Part shown: in pieces, positions 17,390-28,635 of the stretch
Layout of the letters: every line of letters starts with the position of its first letter
Numbering within the stretch: the first letter of the stretch is position 1
DNA from: Lunularia cruciata
Lineage: Eukaryota; Streptophyta; Marchantiopsida; Lunulariales; Lunulariaceae
NCBI GenBank assembly: GCA_948567375.1
Contig: OX419762.1
Span: 32,752,608 to 32,816,607 of the forward strand
Length of the DNA: 64,000 nucleotides
Reading direction: 5' to 3'
Notes under the pieces: generated by a model
The model's input: only the letters and a program-made list of their open reading frames with translations
The model's database searches: none
Told to the model about the DNA's origin: nothing
Translations under genes and position numbers: made by a program

Positions 17390-20300
17390 TTGATTAGTTC
17401 CAATGGGATTGAAGGCTCAACCTATGCAAGTTTGCTTCACTTGCAAGGTATGATATCTAATCGGGGTTGTAGAATTTTGGTTGATTCAGGAAGTTCAGAG
17501 AATTGCATGTCTATGCAAGTAGCAAAGGAATTGGGTATTCCTATCAAGCCAATGATTGGAAGTAGTTTGATGATGGCGGATGGTAGAAAGGGTTCTGCAT
17601 TCCGCACCTTGCATCCTGTTACCTTCAAGAATGGGAAGGAGTATTTGGAGTGTATGAGGTTTGTAGTGGCACCTCTACACTATGATATCATTCTGGGTCT
17701 ACCTTGGCTTGAATGTCATAAGGTTCAATTTGATTGGACCCGACACCAAATTCAAGTACAACACCAAGGTAGGAATTTCCGATTAGGTTGTCTGGCACCT
17801 CTGAGTAAGACACCTAAGAATAGTCAGTCCCAAGATGGGAAGTTTGTCGAGAAGGTAGCCATAGAGCGAATCTGGAAGGGAGATGAGTCCCAAGATGGGA
17901 AGTTTGCCAGGAAGGCAACCATGGAGCAAGCTCGGAAGAGAGATGAGTCCCTAGAAGGGAAGTTTGTTAATGAAGCAGCCATAGAGCAAGCTTTAGAGGA
18001 AGATAAGTCTGTATTCGCAGTGTGGATCAAGCCGATTGCACAAGAACAATCTAAGGAGGGCCAAGTGCCGCATCAAGCGACGGTTGATCGGATAGTTCAA
18101 GAGTTTGCAGATGTGTTTCCGGATGATCTGCCAAAGGGATTACCCTCTGATCGAGGTATGCCCTTCAAGATCGAGTTATTGCCAGGGAGTACTCCAGTGA
18201 GTAGACCAATCTATCGGCTCTCACCAAAGGAGTTGGAGGAGTTGCAAACAACACTTACAGAGTTGTTGGAGAAGGATTTCATACGACATAGTACCTCCCC
18301 TTGGGGAGCACCGATACTATTTGTTCCAAAGAAGGATGGAGGACTTCGTTTCTGTATTGATTACCGTGGGCTCAATAAGCAAACCGTGAAGAATGCATAT
18401 CCCTTGCCTCGGATCAATGACTTGCTTGATCAATTAAGTGGAGCACGATACTTTTCCAAGCTAGATCTTCATAGCGGCTATTGGCAAATTCCTATTGAAG
18501 GAGAGGACGTGAAAAAGACTGCCTTTCATACAAGGTATGGACATTTTGAGTAGAGAGTTCTACCTTTCGGACTCACTAATGCTCCAGCAGTCTTCATGGA
18601 TCAGATGCATCGAGTGTTGGAGGGGCTATTGGATCAATCTGTGGTAGTGTTCTTAGATGATATCTTAATCTATAGTAAGACAGAGGCAGAACACATGAAT
18701 CATGTGCGAGAAGTCCTAAGACGACTACGACAGTGGAAATTTTATTGCAAGAAGTCAAAGTGTGCTTTTTGGCAGAAGGAGGTTACCTTCTTGGGTCATA
18801 AGATCTCATCAGAGGGGATCAAGATGGAAGAAGAGAATATCAAGGCCATTATTGATTGGCCTACCCCGAAGGATGCTACCGAAGTACGAGCGTTCAATGG
18901 ATTGGCCAGTTTTTACCGACGGGTCATCCACTATTATGCTCACGTGGCTGCACCATTGACTGACCTCTTGGGAAAGAACTCGAGCTTCCAATGGACCACC
19001 AAGCATGAAGAAGCATTCCAGAAGTTAAAGCATATGGTGTCTTCAAGACCCATTCTTCAACCATATGATCCTCAACTACCTTGTGTGGTTGATTTTGATG
19101 CTTCTAACTTTGCAATTGGAGTTGTGTTGCAACAAGAATTTCTAGATGGACTACATCCTATTGCCTTTGTGTCTCGCCGACTAAATATAGCTGAAAGAAA
19201 TTACTCTGCTCGAGATCGGGAACAACTTGCAATGGTATATGCCACCAAGGTATGGAGGCATTATCTCTTGGGGAAACAAGTGATCATGCGAACTGATCAC
19301 AAGCCATTGTTGCAGACCTTACACCTAGAGCACATGAAGAGTCGACATCATTGATGGGAAGAGCAACTCCAATTGTTCGACATCAAACTTGAGTACAAAC
19401 CAGGTCGGATCCATGTCATCCCTGATGCTCTATCACGACGACCTGATTTGAAGTCTCTTCCTCTCATCGCGGTAGCAATTACGACGGTGTCAATTGATCC
19501 CAAGGTTCATAACGAGTTTCGGTTAGCCCTACAGCAAGATCCCTTCTTCCAAATGGTACACGGTCGTCTAACAGCACGCGACAAGGAATACAACACCTTC
19601 TCCTTCAAGGAAGGCCTTTTATTCCATGCAGACCAGATCTATGTTCCAACCTAAGGTGATCTTCGACTTGTGCGCCTTCAAGAAGCCCATGATTTACCAA
19701 TAGCTGGTCACATGGGAGTGGACAAGACCTTGGGCACCCTCCAACGCCAATGGTGGTGGCCCAACATGACACGAGATGTTCGAGACTTTGTCCGATCATG
19801 TGAGAGTTGCCAACGGAACAAGGCCAGCAACTAGAAGCCAAGTGGACTCCTTCAACCACTCGCCATTCCATCCGCTCGTTGGGAGCATGTGAGCTTGGAT
19901 CTCATCACTTCCTTGCCAAAGACAAAACAAGGACACACCGCAATTGTGGTGTTTGTGGATAAGCTTAGTAAGCAAATCCACTTGGCACCAACCTGTGATA
20001 CCGTGGATGCTCCAACCTTAGCACAAATCTACTTTGACAATGTCTTCAAGCATCATGGGATGCCACGTGTACTCATCTCCGACCGTGATCCTCGATTTAC
20101 CGGGAAGTTTTGGCAAGCACTCTTCCAGATACTCGGCACCAAGCTTGCTTTGTCCATGGCCTATCATCCTCAAACTGATGGACAAACCGAACGCGCCAAT
20201 CGTACATTGGAGGATATGTTGCGGGCCTTTGTCAATGTCCACCATACCAACTGGGATGAATGTCTTGTAGCTACAGAATTTGCCTACAACAATTCCAAAC

Positions 20301-21052
20301 AGGCAAGCACTGGATTTTCTCCCTTCTTTCTCAATTTTGGCCAAGATCCGCTTGTTCCAGATTCTCTTCTTGCTCCCCCTCCCTCTCAGGTTCCTCATAC
20401 TTCTACATTCTTGACAACTATATCCCAATCTCTCCAACAAGCCAAATCTCACCTCCTTGTTGCTCAGAATCGCCAAAAACAATATGCAGACCATCATCGT
20501 CGTGATCTCACCTTTGAAGTTGGTGATAAAGTCATGCTATCCTCTAGTAACCTCCCTCTCCCACTTGATACCCAAGTTCGTAAACTTGCTCCTAATTGGA
20601 TAGGACCCTTTGATATCACCCACATTATCTCTCCTGTTGCTTATCGTCTTGCCTTACCTTGTCACATGCGTATCCATCCTGTCTTGCATATTTCCAAGTT
20701 GAAACCCTTTGTTCCTAACCCTTCTTCCTTTTCCTCTCAAGTCCAACCTCCCCCTCTTCCTGTCCCTATCAATGATCATGAGGAGTACAAAGTTGATCGT
20801 ATCCTTGCGCGTCGCCATATTCAACGAGGCCGTCACCAACATACGGAGTACAAGGTCCTTTGGAAAGGGTATCCCCTTCATGATGCTACATGGGAACCTC
20901 TTTCTCACCTCCAGAATGCACAGATGGCCATCAAGGAATTCGAAGCTTCACTGGTGACGAGGACGTCACCAACTAGCGGGGGAATATGTAACAATATGGA
21001 GCTTAGTGACGAAGTTAGTCGGGCTTACGAAGTAGAGAATAAGACAAAATAG
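17390..21052 (+). pseudogene. C1 pol with chromodomain (four internal stops)
   Basis: One continuous frame of about 1220 codons has stops at 18551 (TAG), 19352 (TGA), 19652 (TAA) and near 19833 (TAG). The domains in order are as follows. Protease has VDSGSSEN near 17480. A linker of 20-residue repeats lies at 17821-18000. RT has [11 protein letters not shown] and FLDDIL. RNase H has DFDAS. Integrase has the H-H-C-C region, SLDLITSLP, ISDRDPRF and HPQTDGQTERAN, and the chromodomain has VLWKGYPLHDATW. Each stop fits a single C-to-T or G-to-A change. The last 21 codons lie inside the 3' LTR. In an active relative, the chromodomain would steer insertion into heterochromatin. Confidence 0.9.
17821..18000 (+). 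repeat. 60-bp in-frame tandem repeat in C1 pol
   Basis: Three exact-length 60-bp units (17821, 17881, 17941) each encode a 20-residue segment of the type SQDGKFVRKATIEQA. They sit between protease and RT and look like charged helices. The Cm copy (about 25051-25290, minus strand) has four units, so copy number varies within the family. Confidence 0.8.
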
Positions 21053-21409
21053 CCTAGAATATTCTAGAAGCATCTCAGAAGCTTCTTAGGAAGCTTCCTA
21101 ACTAGTTAACTTGCGCCCTAAGCAAGTAGCTTCTAGAAGGAAGCTTCTAGAAGCTTCTAACTAGCTTAGCTTGCACGCCAAGTAGGCGGCTTCTAGAAGG
21201 AAGCTTCTTGAGAAGCTTCCTAGTTAACTTGGCTTGCACTCCAAGAAAGCGGCTCAAGGAAACTTCTTGAGAAGCTTCAAGGGTCTTGTATGCTACCTAT
21301 AAATACCAAGGCCGAAGCTCATGCTAGGCATTCGGAGTTTTCCCTCATTCAAGTGTCCCAATGTGAGCTTCCATTCTCCTATTTCTCTCCTCGGTTTTGG
21401 TCTTTTACA
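20987..21409 (+). repeat. 3' LTR of C1
   Basis: This 423-bp LTR differs from 15770-16192 at two neighbouring positions (AAGTAGGTAGC versus AAGCAAGTAGC). It is preceded by the polypurine tract GCGGGGGAATA and followed by the duplicated target GATGG. Confidence 0.93.
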
Positions 21410-21414
21410 GATGG

Positions 21415-21614
21415 CATAGAGGAATATGAAGTGGAGCGTATTCTTCAAAAATGCATGTGTGGTACTTGCCATCCGCGGGTGTACTATCTAGTATAGTGGA
21501 AAGGTTACCCCCTCTATGAAGCAAAATGGGAACCCGCTGCCAATTTGACACATGCACTAGTGTTGGTGCAAGCATTTGAGCAACAATTGCATAACAAGGA
21601 GTTGCGTCTTAAAA
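21415..21614 (+). pseudogene. Chromodomain end of element A pol
   Basis: This is the continuation of A pol after C1: EEYEVERIL, then a chromodomain core WKGYPLYEAKWEP with one TAG before it, and a tail rich in AFEQQL. It is followed by the polypurine tract and the 3' LTR. The same region is seen uninterrupted in B2 near 28430-28620. Confidence 0.8.
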
Positions 21615-21625
21615 GGAGTGAGGTC

Positions 21626-22359
21626 TATAATACCAAGAGCTAGCCATATGATCTAGATGTGAAATTTGGTTTGGTAATATCTAGAATGATGTTATACATG
21701 ATGGTCAAAATAGATCAGATAGAAGTATCACCAAAAGAGTACTTCTACTAATAGAGCAAAAACCAAAATAGACTTGAGAACCTTAGAACCAATAGCTAGA
21801 CATATGGTTTAAAGGTGAGAATTGGTTTGGTAACATCTGGAAGGATGTTACACATGATGGACTAAACAGATCAGAAAGAGGTATCACCAAAAAGGGACTT
21901 CTATTAATAGAGTATGAACCAAAATATGCATGAAATCTTTGAAGGCAATTTTGGAGGCCTAAAAGGATGGATTAGGCCTCCAAAATGTGCAGATCCCCCC
22001 TAATGGAAGATAAGCTAGCCTTCCCTCCCCTCTACTTTGTCTCATTGAGGGTTTCCAATGGTACCTTACTCATGTGATTCAGAGACTCCTACAAGAAGAT
22101 TCCTTAAAAAATTCCCTCTGGTCAAAGCTTGTTTGACCAACCAGATAGGACCTAGACCAACATGTCACCCATCCAAGTAAGTAATCCAAGGATGGAGCTT
22201 GCTGACATTTCACCTATCTGTGCGCCTAATCCTATGGTGGAGCTTCCTTGGAGGAGATCCTCTTTGTCTATATAATAAAGAGAAGGTGCTCCTGTGGGGC
22301 ACCAAATGTTGAGTGTGTAATTTGTGTTTTCTCTCTTCTCTTGTCCTCGGAGTATTACA
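21626..22359 (+). repeat. 3' LTR of element A
   Basis: This 734-bp B-type LTR ends GAGTATTACA. Its first bases are TATAATACC in place of TGTAATACC. It is preceded by the purine tract AAAAGGAGTGAGGTC and followed by TTGAG, the right copy of the target duplication, after which Cm pol begins on the minus strand. Confidence 0.85.
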
Positions 22360-25300
22360 TTGAGTGATATCAAAGGGACCCATCCAATTAGGGGCAAGAT
22401 TACTAACTTGGGTATGAATTGGGAGAGGTAGGTTACTAGAGAATAACATGACCTTCTCACCAACTTCAAAGGTGAGATCATGACGATGGTGGTCCGCATA
22501 TTATTTTTGATGATTCTAAGCAACAAGGAGGTTAGATTTGGCTTGTTAGAGGGACTGGGGTATGGTGGTCAAGAAAGTTGAAGTATGAGGGACATGAGAT
22601 GGAAGAGGAGCAAGAAAGGAATCTAGAACAAGCGGATCTTAGCCACAATTGAGAAAGAAAGGACAAATCCGGTGCTTGCCTATTTGGAATTATTGTAGGC
22701 AAATTCTATAGCTACAAGACATTCATCCTAATTGGTATGGTGAATGTTGACAAAGGCACACAACATATCCTCCAAGGTGCAATTCGCACATTCAGTTTGT
22801 CCATCAGGTTGAGGATGATAGGCCATGGGCAAAGCAAGCTTGGTGCAAAGTATATGGAAGTGTGCTTGCCAAAACTTTCCAATGAATCAAGGATCACGGT
22901 CAAAGATAAGTACACATGGCATTCCATGATAGTTAAAGACCTTGTGAAAGTAGATCTGTGCTAATAAGAAGTCATTACTAAATTTATTTATTAGTAATGA
23001 CACTCCATGGGTTTTATTTATTATATACATATCTTTTATTATTAAGCTAGGTTGGAGCATCCACGATATCAAAGGTTGGAACCACAGTATCAAAGGTTGG
23101 TGCCAAATGGATTTGCTTACTAAGCTTATCCATAAACACCATGATTGCTATGTGTCCTTGCTTTGTCTTGGGCAAGGATGTGATGAGATCCAGACTCACA
23201 TGTTCCCATTGAGTAGATAGAATGAGAAGTGGTTGAAAGAGTCCACTCAGGTTTTGGTTGTTAGCCTTGTTACGTTGGCAACTCTCACCCAATCAGACAA
23301 AATCTTGGACATCTTGGGCCATGTTAGGCTACCATCATTGGTGTTGGATACCCATGGTCTTATCCACACCCATATGACTAGAAATTGGTAAGTCATGGGC
23401 TTCTTGGAGGCATACAAGTTAGAGATCACCCTTGGCTGGAATATAGATTTGGTCCTCATAGAATAGAAGGCCTTCCTTGAAAGAGAAGGTGTTGTACTCC
23501 TTGTCACCGTTGTAAGATACCCTTGTACCATCTTAAAGAATGGATCTTGTTGTAGAGCTGTCCTAAACTCAATTTGGACCTTGGAGTAAATTGACACCAT
23601 TGTAATTGCTGCCGTGATGAGAGGAAGGGACTCCAAATCAGGTCATTATGATAGGGCATTAGGGATGACATGGAATAGACCGGGTTTGTACTCAAGTTTG
23701 ATGTCAAACAATTGTAGTTGTTCCTCCCATTGATGATGTCAACTCTTAATGTGTTCCAAATGTAATCTTTGCAACAAAGGCTTGTGATTAGTTTGCATGA
23801 CCACTTGTTTCACCAAGAGATAATGCCTCCTTGGTGGTATATACCATCGCTAGTTGTTCTTGATCTTGAGCAAAGTAATTCCTTTCTATTGTATTTAGTC
23901 TATGAGACACAAAGGCAATGGAAAGTAATCCATTTGTGAATTCCTATTGCAACACAACTCCAATTGCAAAGTTAGAAGCATCAAAATCAACCACACATGG
24001 TAGTTGAGGATCATTTGGTTGAAAAATTGGTCTTGAAGACACCATTTGTTTCAACTTCTAGAATGCTTCTTCATGCTTGTTGGTCCATTGAAAGCTAGAG
24101 TTCTTTCCCAAGAGATCGGTCAATGGTACGGCCACATGAGTATAATAGTGGATGAACCGTCAATAAAAAGTAGCCCATACTTCATTAGCATCATTAGGAT
24201 TAGGCCAATTAGTGATGGTCTTGATTTTATTCTCTTTTATCTTGATCCAATGAGATCTTGTGATCCAAGAAGGTAACTTCCTTCTACCAAAAGGTACACT
24301 TTGACTTCTTGCAATAAAATTTCCATTATCATAGTTGTCTTAGGACTTCTTGTGATTCACATGTTCTACCTCTATCTTGCTATAGATTAAGATATCATCC
24401 AAGAACACCACCACGTACTGATCCAACAGTCCATTCAACACTCGATGCATTTCATCCATGAAGACTATTGGAGCATTAGTGAACCCAAAAGTGAAGACTC
24501 TCCACTCAAAATGTCCATACCTTGTGTGAAAGGTAGTCTTTTGCACATCCTCCCTATCAATAAGGATTTGCCAATTCCCCTTACAAAGATCCAACTTAGA
24601 GAAGTATTGTGCTCCACTCAATTGATCAAGCAAGTCATCATTTCGAGGCAAAGGGTATGCATTCTTCACTACTTGTTTATTGAGCCCATGGCAATCAATA
24701 CAAAAATGAAGTCCTCCATCATTCTTTGGAACAAATAGTACTGTTGCTTCCCAAGGAGATGTACTATGTTGTATGAAATCATTCTCCAACAATTTTGTAA
24801 CTTTTGTTTGCAACTCCTCCAACTCCTTTGGTGAGAGCTAATAGATTGGTCTACTCATTGGAGTACTCCCTATTAACAACTCAATCTTGAAGGGCATACC
24901 ATGATCAGAGGGTATACCTTCATCATATCATCCAGAAACACATCTGCAAACTCTTTAACTATTTGATCAACCGTTGCTCGATGAGGCTCCTAACTGTCCC
25001 TAGATTCTCTTTGTGCAATCCGTTTGATCCACACCATAAAAATAGAGTTATCTTCCTCCAAAGCTTGCTCTATAGCTGCTTTACTGACAAACTTCCCATC
25101 TAGGAACTCAAGTTCCTTCAAGGCTTTCTCTATGGCTGCTTTCCTAACAAACTTTCCATCTTGGGACTTTTCTTCCTTCAAAGTTTGATCTATGGCTGCT
25201 TTCCTTACAAACTTCTCATCATGAGGATTCTCTTCCTTCAAAGCTTGCTCTATGGTTGCTTTCCTTACAAATTTCCCATCTTGGGATTGACTATTCTTAG

Positions 25301-25605
25301 ATGTCTTACTCAAAAGTGCCAAACAACCTAATTGGAAATTTCTTACCTTAGTGTTGTACTTGAATTTATCGTCGGATCCAATCAAATTGAACCTTATGAG
25401 ATTCAAGCCAAGGTAGTCCTAGACTGACATCATAGTGTAGAGGTATCATTACAAACCTCATACACTCCAAATACTCCTTCTACCATCTGCCATCATCAAT
25501 CTACTTCCAATTGTTGGCTTGATAGGAATATCCAATTCCTTTGCTGATTGCATGGACTTGCAATTCTTTAAACTCCCAAGTTCAACCAAAATCTTACAAC
25601 CATGA
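22360..25605 (-). pseudogene. Cm pol: integrase, RNase H, RT, protease (broken)
   Basis: Read right to left, this matches C1 pol from just after the protease start to the integrase C-terminus. The protease DSG region is cut at 25601 by B2. A four-unit 20-residue repeat linker lies at 25051-25290. RT has FCIDCHGLNKQ and FLDDILIYSK (24340-24822). A decayed RNase H follows, then integrase with SLDLITSLP and HPQT-type segments. Many stops and small indels are present, but it keeps sense codons at the places where C1 has nonsense codons that I could compare. Its chromodomain end is at 194-560, beyond element A. Confidence 0.85.
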
Positions 25606-26316
25606 TGTAATACCAAGGCTTAGCCATATGATCTAGATGTTTAATTTGGTTTGGTAACATCTAGAATGATGTTATACATGATGGTCAAAATAGATCAGAT
25701 AGAAGTATCACCAAAAGAGTACTTCTACTAATAGGGCAGAAATCGAAATAGACTTGAGAACCTTAGAACCAATAGCTAGACATTTGATTTAAAGGTGATA
25801 ATTGGTTTGGTAACATCTGGAAGAATGTTACACATGATGGGCTAAACAGATCAGAAAGAGGTATCACCAAAAGGGGACTTCTACTAATGGAGTATGAACC
25901 AAAATATGCCTGAAATCTTTGAAGGCAATTTCGGAGGCCCAAACGGATGACTTAGGCCTTGAAAATGTGCAGATCCCCCCCCCCCCCCCCCAATGGAAGA
26001 AAGGTTGGCCTTCCCTCCACCCTGCTTTGTCTCATCAAGAGCTTTCCAACGGTACCTTACGTGATTCTGAGATTCCTACATGAAGATTCCCTAAAAACTT
26101 CCCTCCGGTCAAAGCTTGTTTGACCAACCAGAGAGGACCTAGACCAGACAGGTCACCCATCCAAGTAAGTAATCCAAGGGTGGAGCTTGTTGAAATGTCA
26201 CCTATCTGTGTCCCTAATCCTATGGTAGAGCTTCCTTGGAGGAGATCCTCTTTGTCTATATAATAAAGAGAAGGTGCTCCCTTGGAGCATCGAATGTTGA
26301 GTGTGCAATCCGTGTT
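25606..26316 (+). repeat. 5' LTR of B2 (3' end missing)
   Basis: This starts TGTAATACC and matches the other B-type LTRs up to GTGCAATCCGTGTTT. The final 25 or so bases are lost at the deletion junction with RT. It contains a run of 18 C (25975-25992) where other copies have 6-8. Confidence 0.85.
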
Positions 26317-28620
26317 TGTCCATACTTGGATAAGTATGTTATGTCTTCTTGGATGATATCCTATTATATAGTAGCACAATAACAGAACACAAACAACATC
26401 TACGAGAGGTCCTCCAGATTCTCATACAAAATCAATTGTACGCCAAAATCTCAAAGTGTGAGTTTGGCAAGTCTGAAGTAGACTACTTAGTGCATAGAGT
26501 AAGTGTAGAGGGCATTCAAGTATTGACAGATAAAATAGAGGTCATTCAAAAATGGAGTGCCCCAAAAGATCAGACTCAACTTAAGAGCTTCTTGGGGTTG
26601 ACGGGATTCTATCATAGATTTGTCAAGGACTTCTCCAAGGTGGCACAGCCTTTAACGGCACTACTTGGCAAGGGGAAGAAGTGGACATGGGGAACCGCAC
26701 AAGAGTTGGCCTTTCAAGAATTGAAGGCCGCCTTGCTACATGCACCAATCTTGAAGTGGTATGACCCAAAACGTCCAATCAAGTTGGCTACAGATGTATC
26801 AGGCGTAGCAATAGGAGCAGTCCTACAACAAGAGTGGCATGATGGATGGCATCCAGTTGCGTATTTCTCTTGAAAGTTATTACCGGCAGAGCGCAACTAC
26901 CACACCATAGAACGAGAAGAGCTGGCCATCGTTCTAGCAACCAAGCATTGGAAGCACTACCTGGGCGAGAAGGCATTTGTAGTAGAGACAGATCACAAAC
27001 CTCTAGTCTACCTCGAGACACAGAAGGATCTATCTTGTTGCTAAATTTGGTGGGTAGAGTGGCAACAACGCTTCAACATGACAATCACCTAAGTGGAAGG
27101 CAAGAAGCAACTTGCAGATGCATTCATCCGCATGCCAATGGCCAACAACTTGGTGGTAGAGGTTAAGATTAACCCTAAATTCTGGCAAGAGATTATAGAT
27201 GTTACAAAAACTGCTCCACAGATTGTAGAAGCACAATCGTCCAAAGGTGTCACCAGCACCCAAGGACTCACCTTTTGGGATGGCAGATTATGGATCCCAA
27301 ATGTCCCAGAATTACGCACCACCATTCTAGCGAAATGTCATGATTCGGCCATTGCAGCTCATGTCGGAGTAGACAAGACCTTGGATGCAGTCAAGCGCCA
27401 TTACTATTAACCCAAGATGAGCAACGACGTGATGGACTATGTGCGTAGCTTCCTACTTTGTCAACAGAACAAAGCTTCTAATCAAGCTCCTACAGGGCTC
27501 CTTCAACCTCTCTCCACTCCTACCGAACGTTGGGAACAAGTAAGTATGGATCTCGTCTGTGAATTACCCTAGACTACCTCAAGGTTTGACTCCATTGTGA
27601 TCTTTTTGGACCGGCTCAGCAAAATGATTCATGTACTCCCTACCACCAAGGAGGTGACCTCTCTACAACTAGCTCAACTATACTTAGATGCAGTCTTTGC
27701 TCATCATGGCTTGTCTAGAGTACTCATCACCGATAGAGGCACCCAATTCACCAATTTGTTTTGGTGAACACTCTTTGGTTTCTTCAAAACCAAGTTGGCC
27801 ATGTCTACAGTTTACCACCCACAAACAGATGGCCAAATAGAGTGGGCTAATCGCACGATTGAAGACATGTTCCGTGGCTTCACCTTACAAGAGCAAGAGA
27901 GGTGGGACACCCTACTACCATTGGTGGAATTTGCTTACAACAATTCAGTGAATGCCTCCACCCAAGTCACTCCATTCTTCCTCATATATGGTGAGCATCC
28001 CTTCACACCTTCTAGCTTGATGAAGATCCGTCCAGTGACTACCAAGGTTGATGCAGTCAACACATCTGTTTCTAGAATCCAACAAGGTGTGGAGAGCGCC
28101 AAGCACAGGTTACAGATTGTGCAAAATTGACAAAAGCAATATGTTGATGCACACCGTAGGCACATGGAGTTCAATGTTGGGGATCAAGTGTGGCTATCAA
28201 CAACCAACCTCACATTAGTTGGATCTCGTAAGCTCAGACCTCATTTTATTGGGCCTTTCTCGATTCTTCGTCGCATCGGTGCTGTGGCCTATCACCTTGA
28301 GCTACCACCACACATGAAGATCCATCCAGTGTTCCATGTCTCTCTACTACGCAGATATGCTCCCCGATTAGGCCAAGGTCCTTCCACACAAGACATTCGA
28401 CCTTGTCCGACACTCATTGATGGCACAAAGGAATATGAAGTGGAGCAGAGTCTCCAAAACCGCATCCGTGGTACTCGCCATCCACAAATGGAATATCTAG
28501 TACAATGGAAAGGTTACCTCCTCTATGAAGCAACCTAGGAACCCGCTGCCAATTTGGCGCTTGCACCGGTGTTGGTGCAAGCATTTGAGCAACAATTGCG
28601 CAACAAGGACGTTGCGTCTT
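26317..28620 (+). pseudogene. B2 pol: RT C-terminal half to chromodomain (broken)
   Basis: RT starts near its FLDDIL active site and is followed by the connection and RNase H (ATDVSGVAIGAVLQQ, ETDHKPLVYLE). Integrase has CHDSAIAAHVGVDKT, ITDRGTQFTNLF and YHPQTDGQ, and the chromodomain has YLVQWKGYLLYEAT. In-frame stops are frequent (for example near 26873, 27043, 27410, 27765, 28128). The product would have been the replication and integration enzymes of the A/B family. Confidence 0.85.
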
Positions 28621-28635
28621 AAAAGGAGGGAGGTC

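Larger units (their letters stand above)
15770..21409 (+). mobile_element. Young but nonsense-riddled chromovirus C1
   Basis: The element is 5640 bp with two 423-bp LTRs and a perfect 5-bp target duplication GATGG (15765-15769, 21410-21414). The A sequence reads smoothly across it: PCPTLIDG before and the chromodomain after, as in B2 near 28405-28440. The LTRs differ at two positions. Between them lie the initiator-Met primer site, one leader module, gag, and pol with protease, RT, RNase H, integrase and chromodomain. Pol keeps a single frame from 17390 to 21052, broken only by four stop codons. It looks like a recent insertion of a copy that needed help in trans. Confidence 0.93.
566..22359 (+). 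mobile_element. Ty3/gypsy chromovirus A, nested host element
   Basis: The element is bounded by two related LTRs (566-1298 and 21626-22359). The flanking 5-bp duplication is TTGGG on the left (561-565) and TTGAG on the right (22360-22364), one mismatch. The Cm sequence to the left and right is continuous across the insertion point: the integrase C-terminal coding of Cm ends at 22360 and resumes at 560. The order is LTR, primer site, two leader modules, gag, protease, RT, RNase H, integrase, chromodomain, LTR. It is interrupted by a minisatellite block with D inside (about 2360-12440), by C1 (15770-21409), and by a deletion between RT and RNase H. It is not autonomous. Confidence 0.85.

Noticed and set aside
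15770-21409. Stops in C1 as sites of U-to-C RNA editing
   Set aside because: Editing of this kind is known in organelles of hornworts, ferns and lycophytes, not in nuclear transcripts, and one stop (18551) would need a different change. Deamination of silent copies is simpler.
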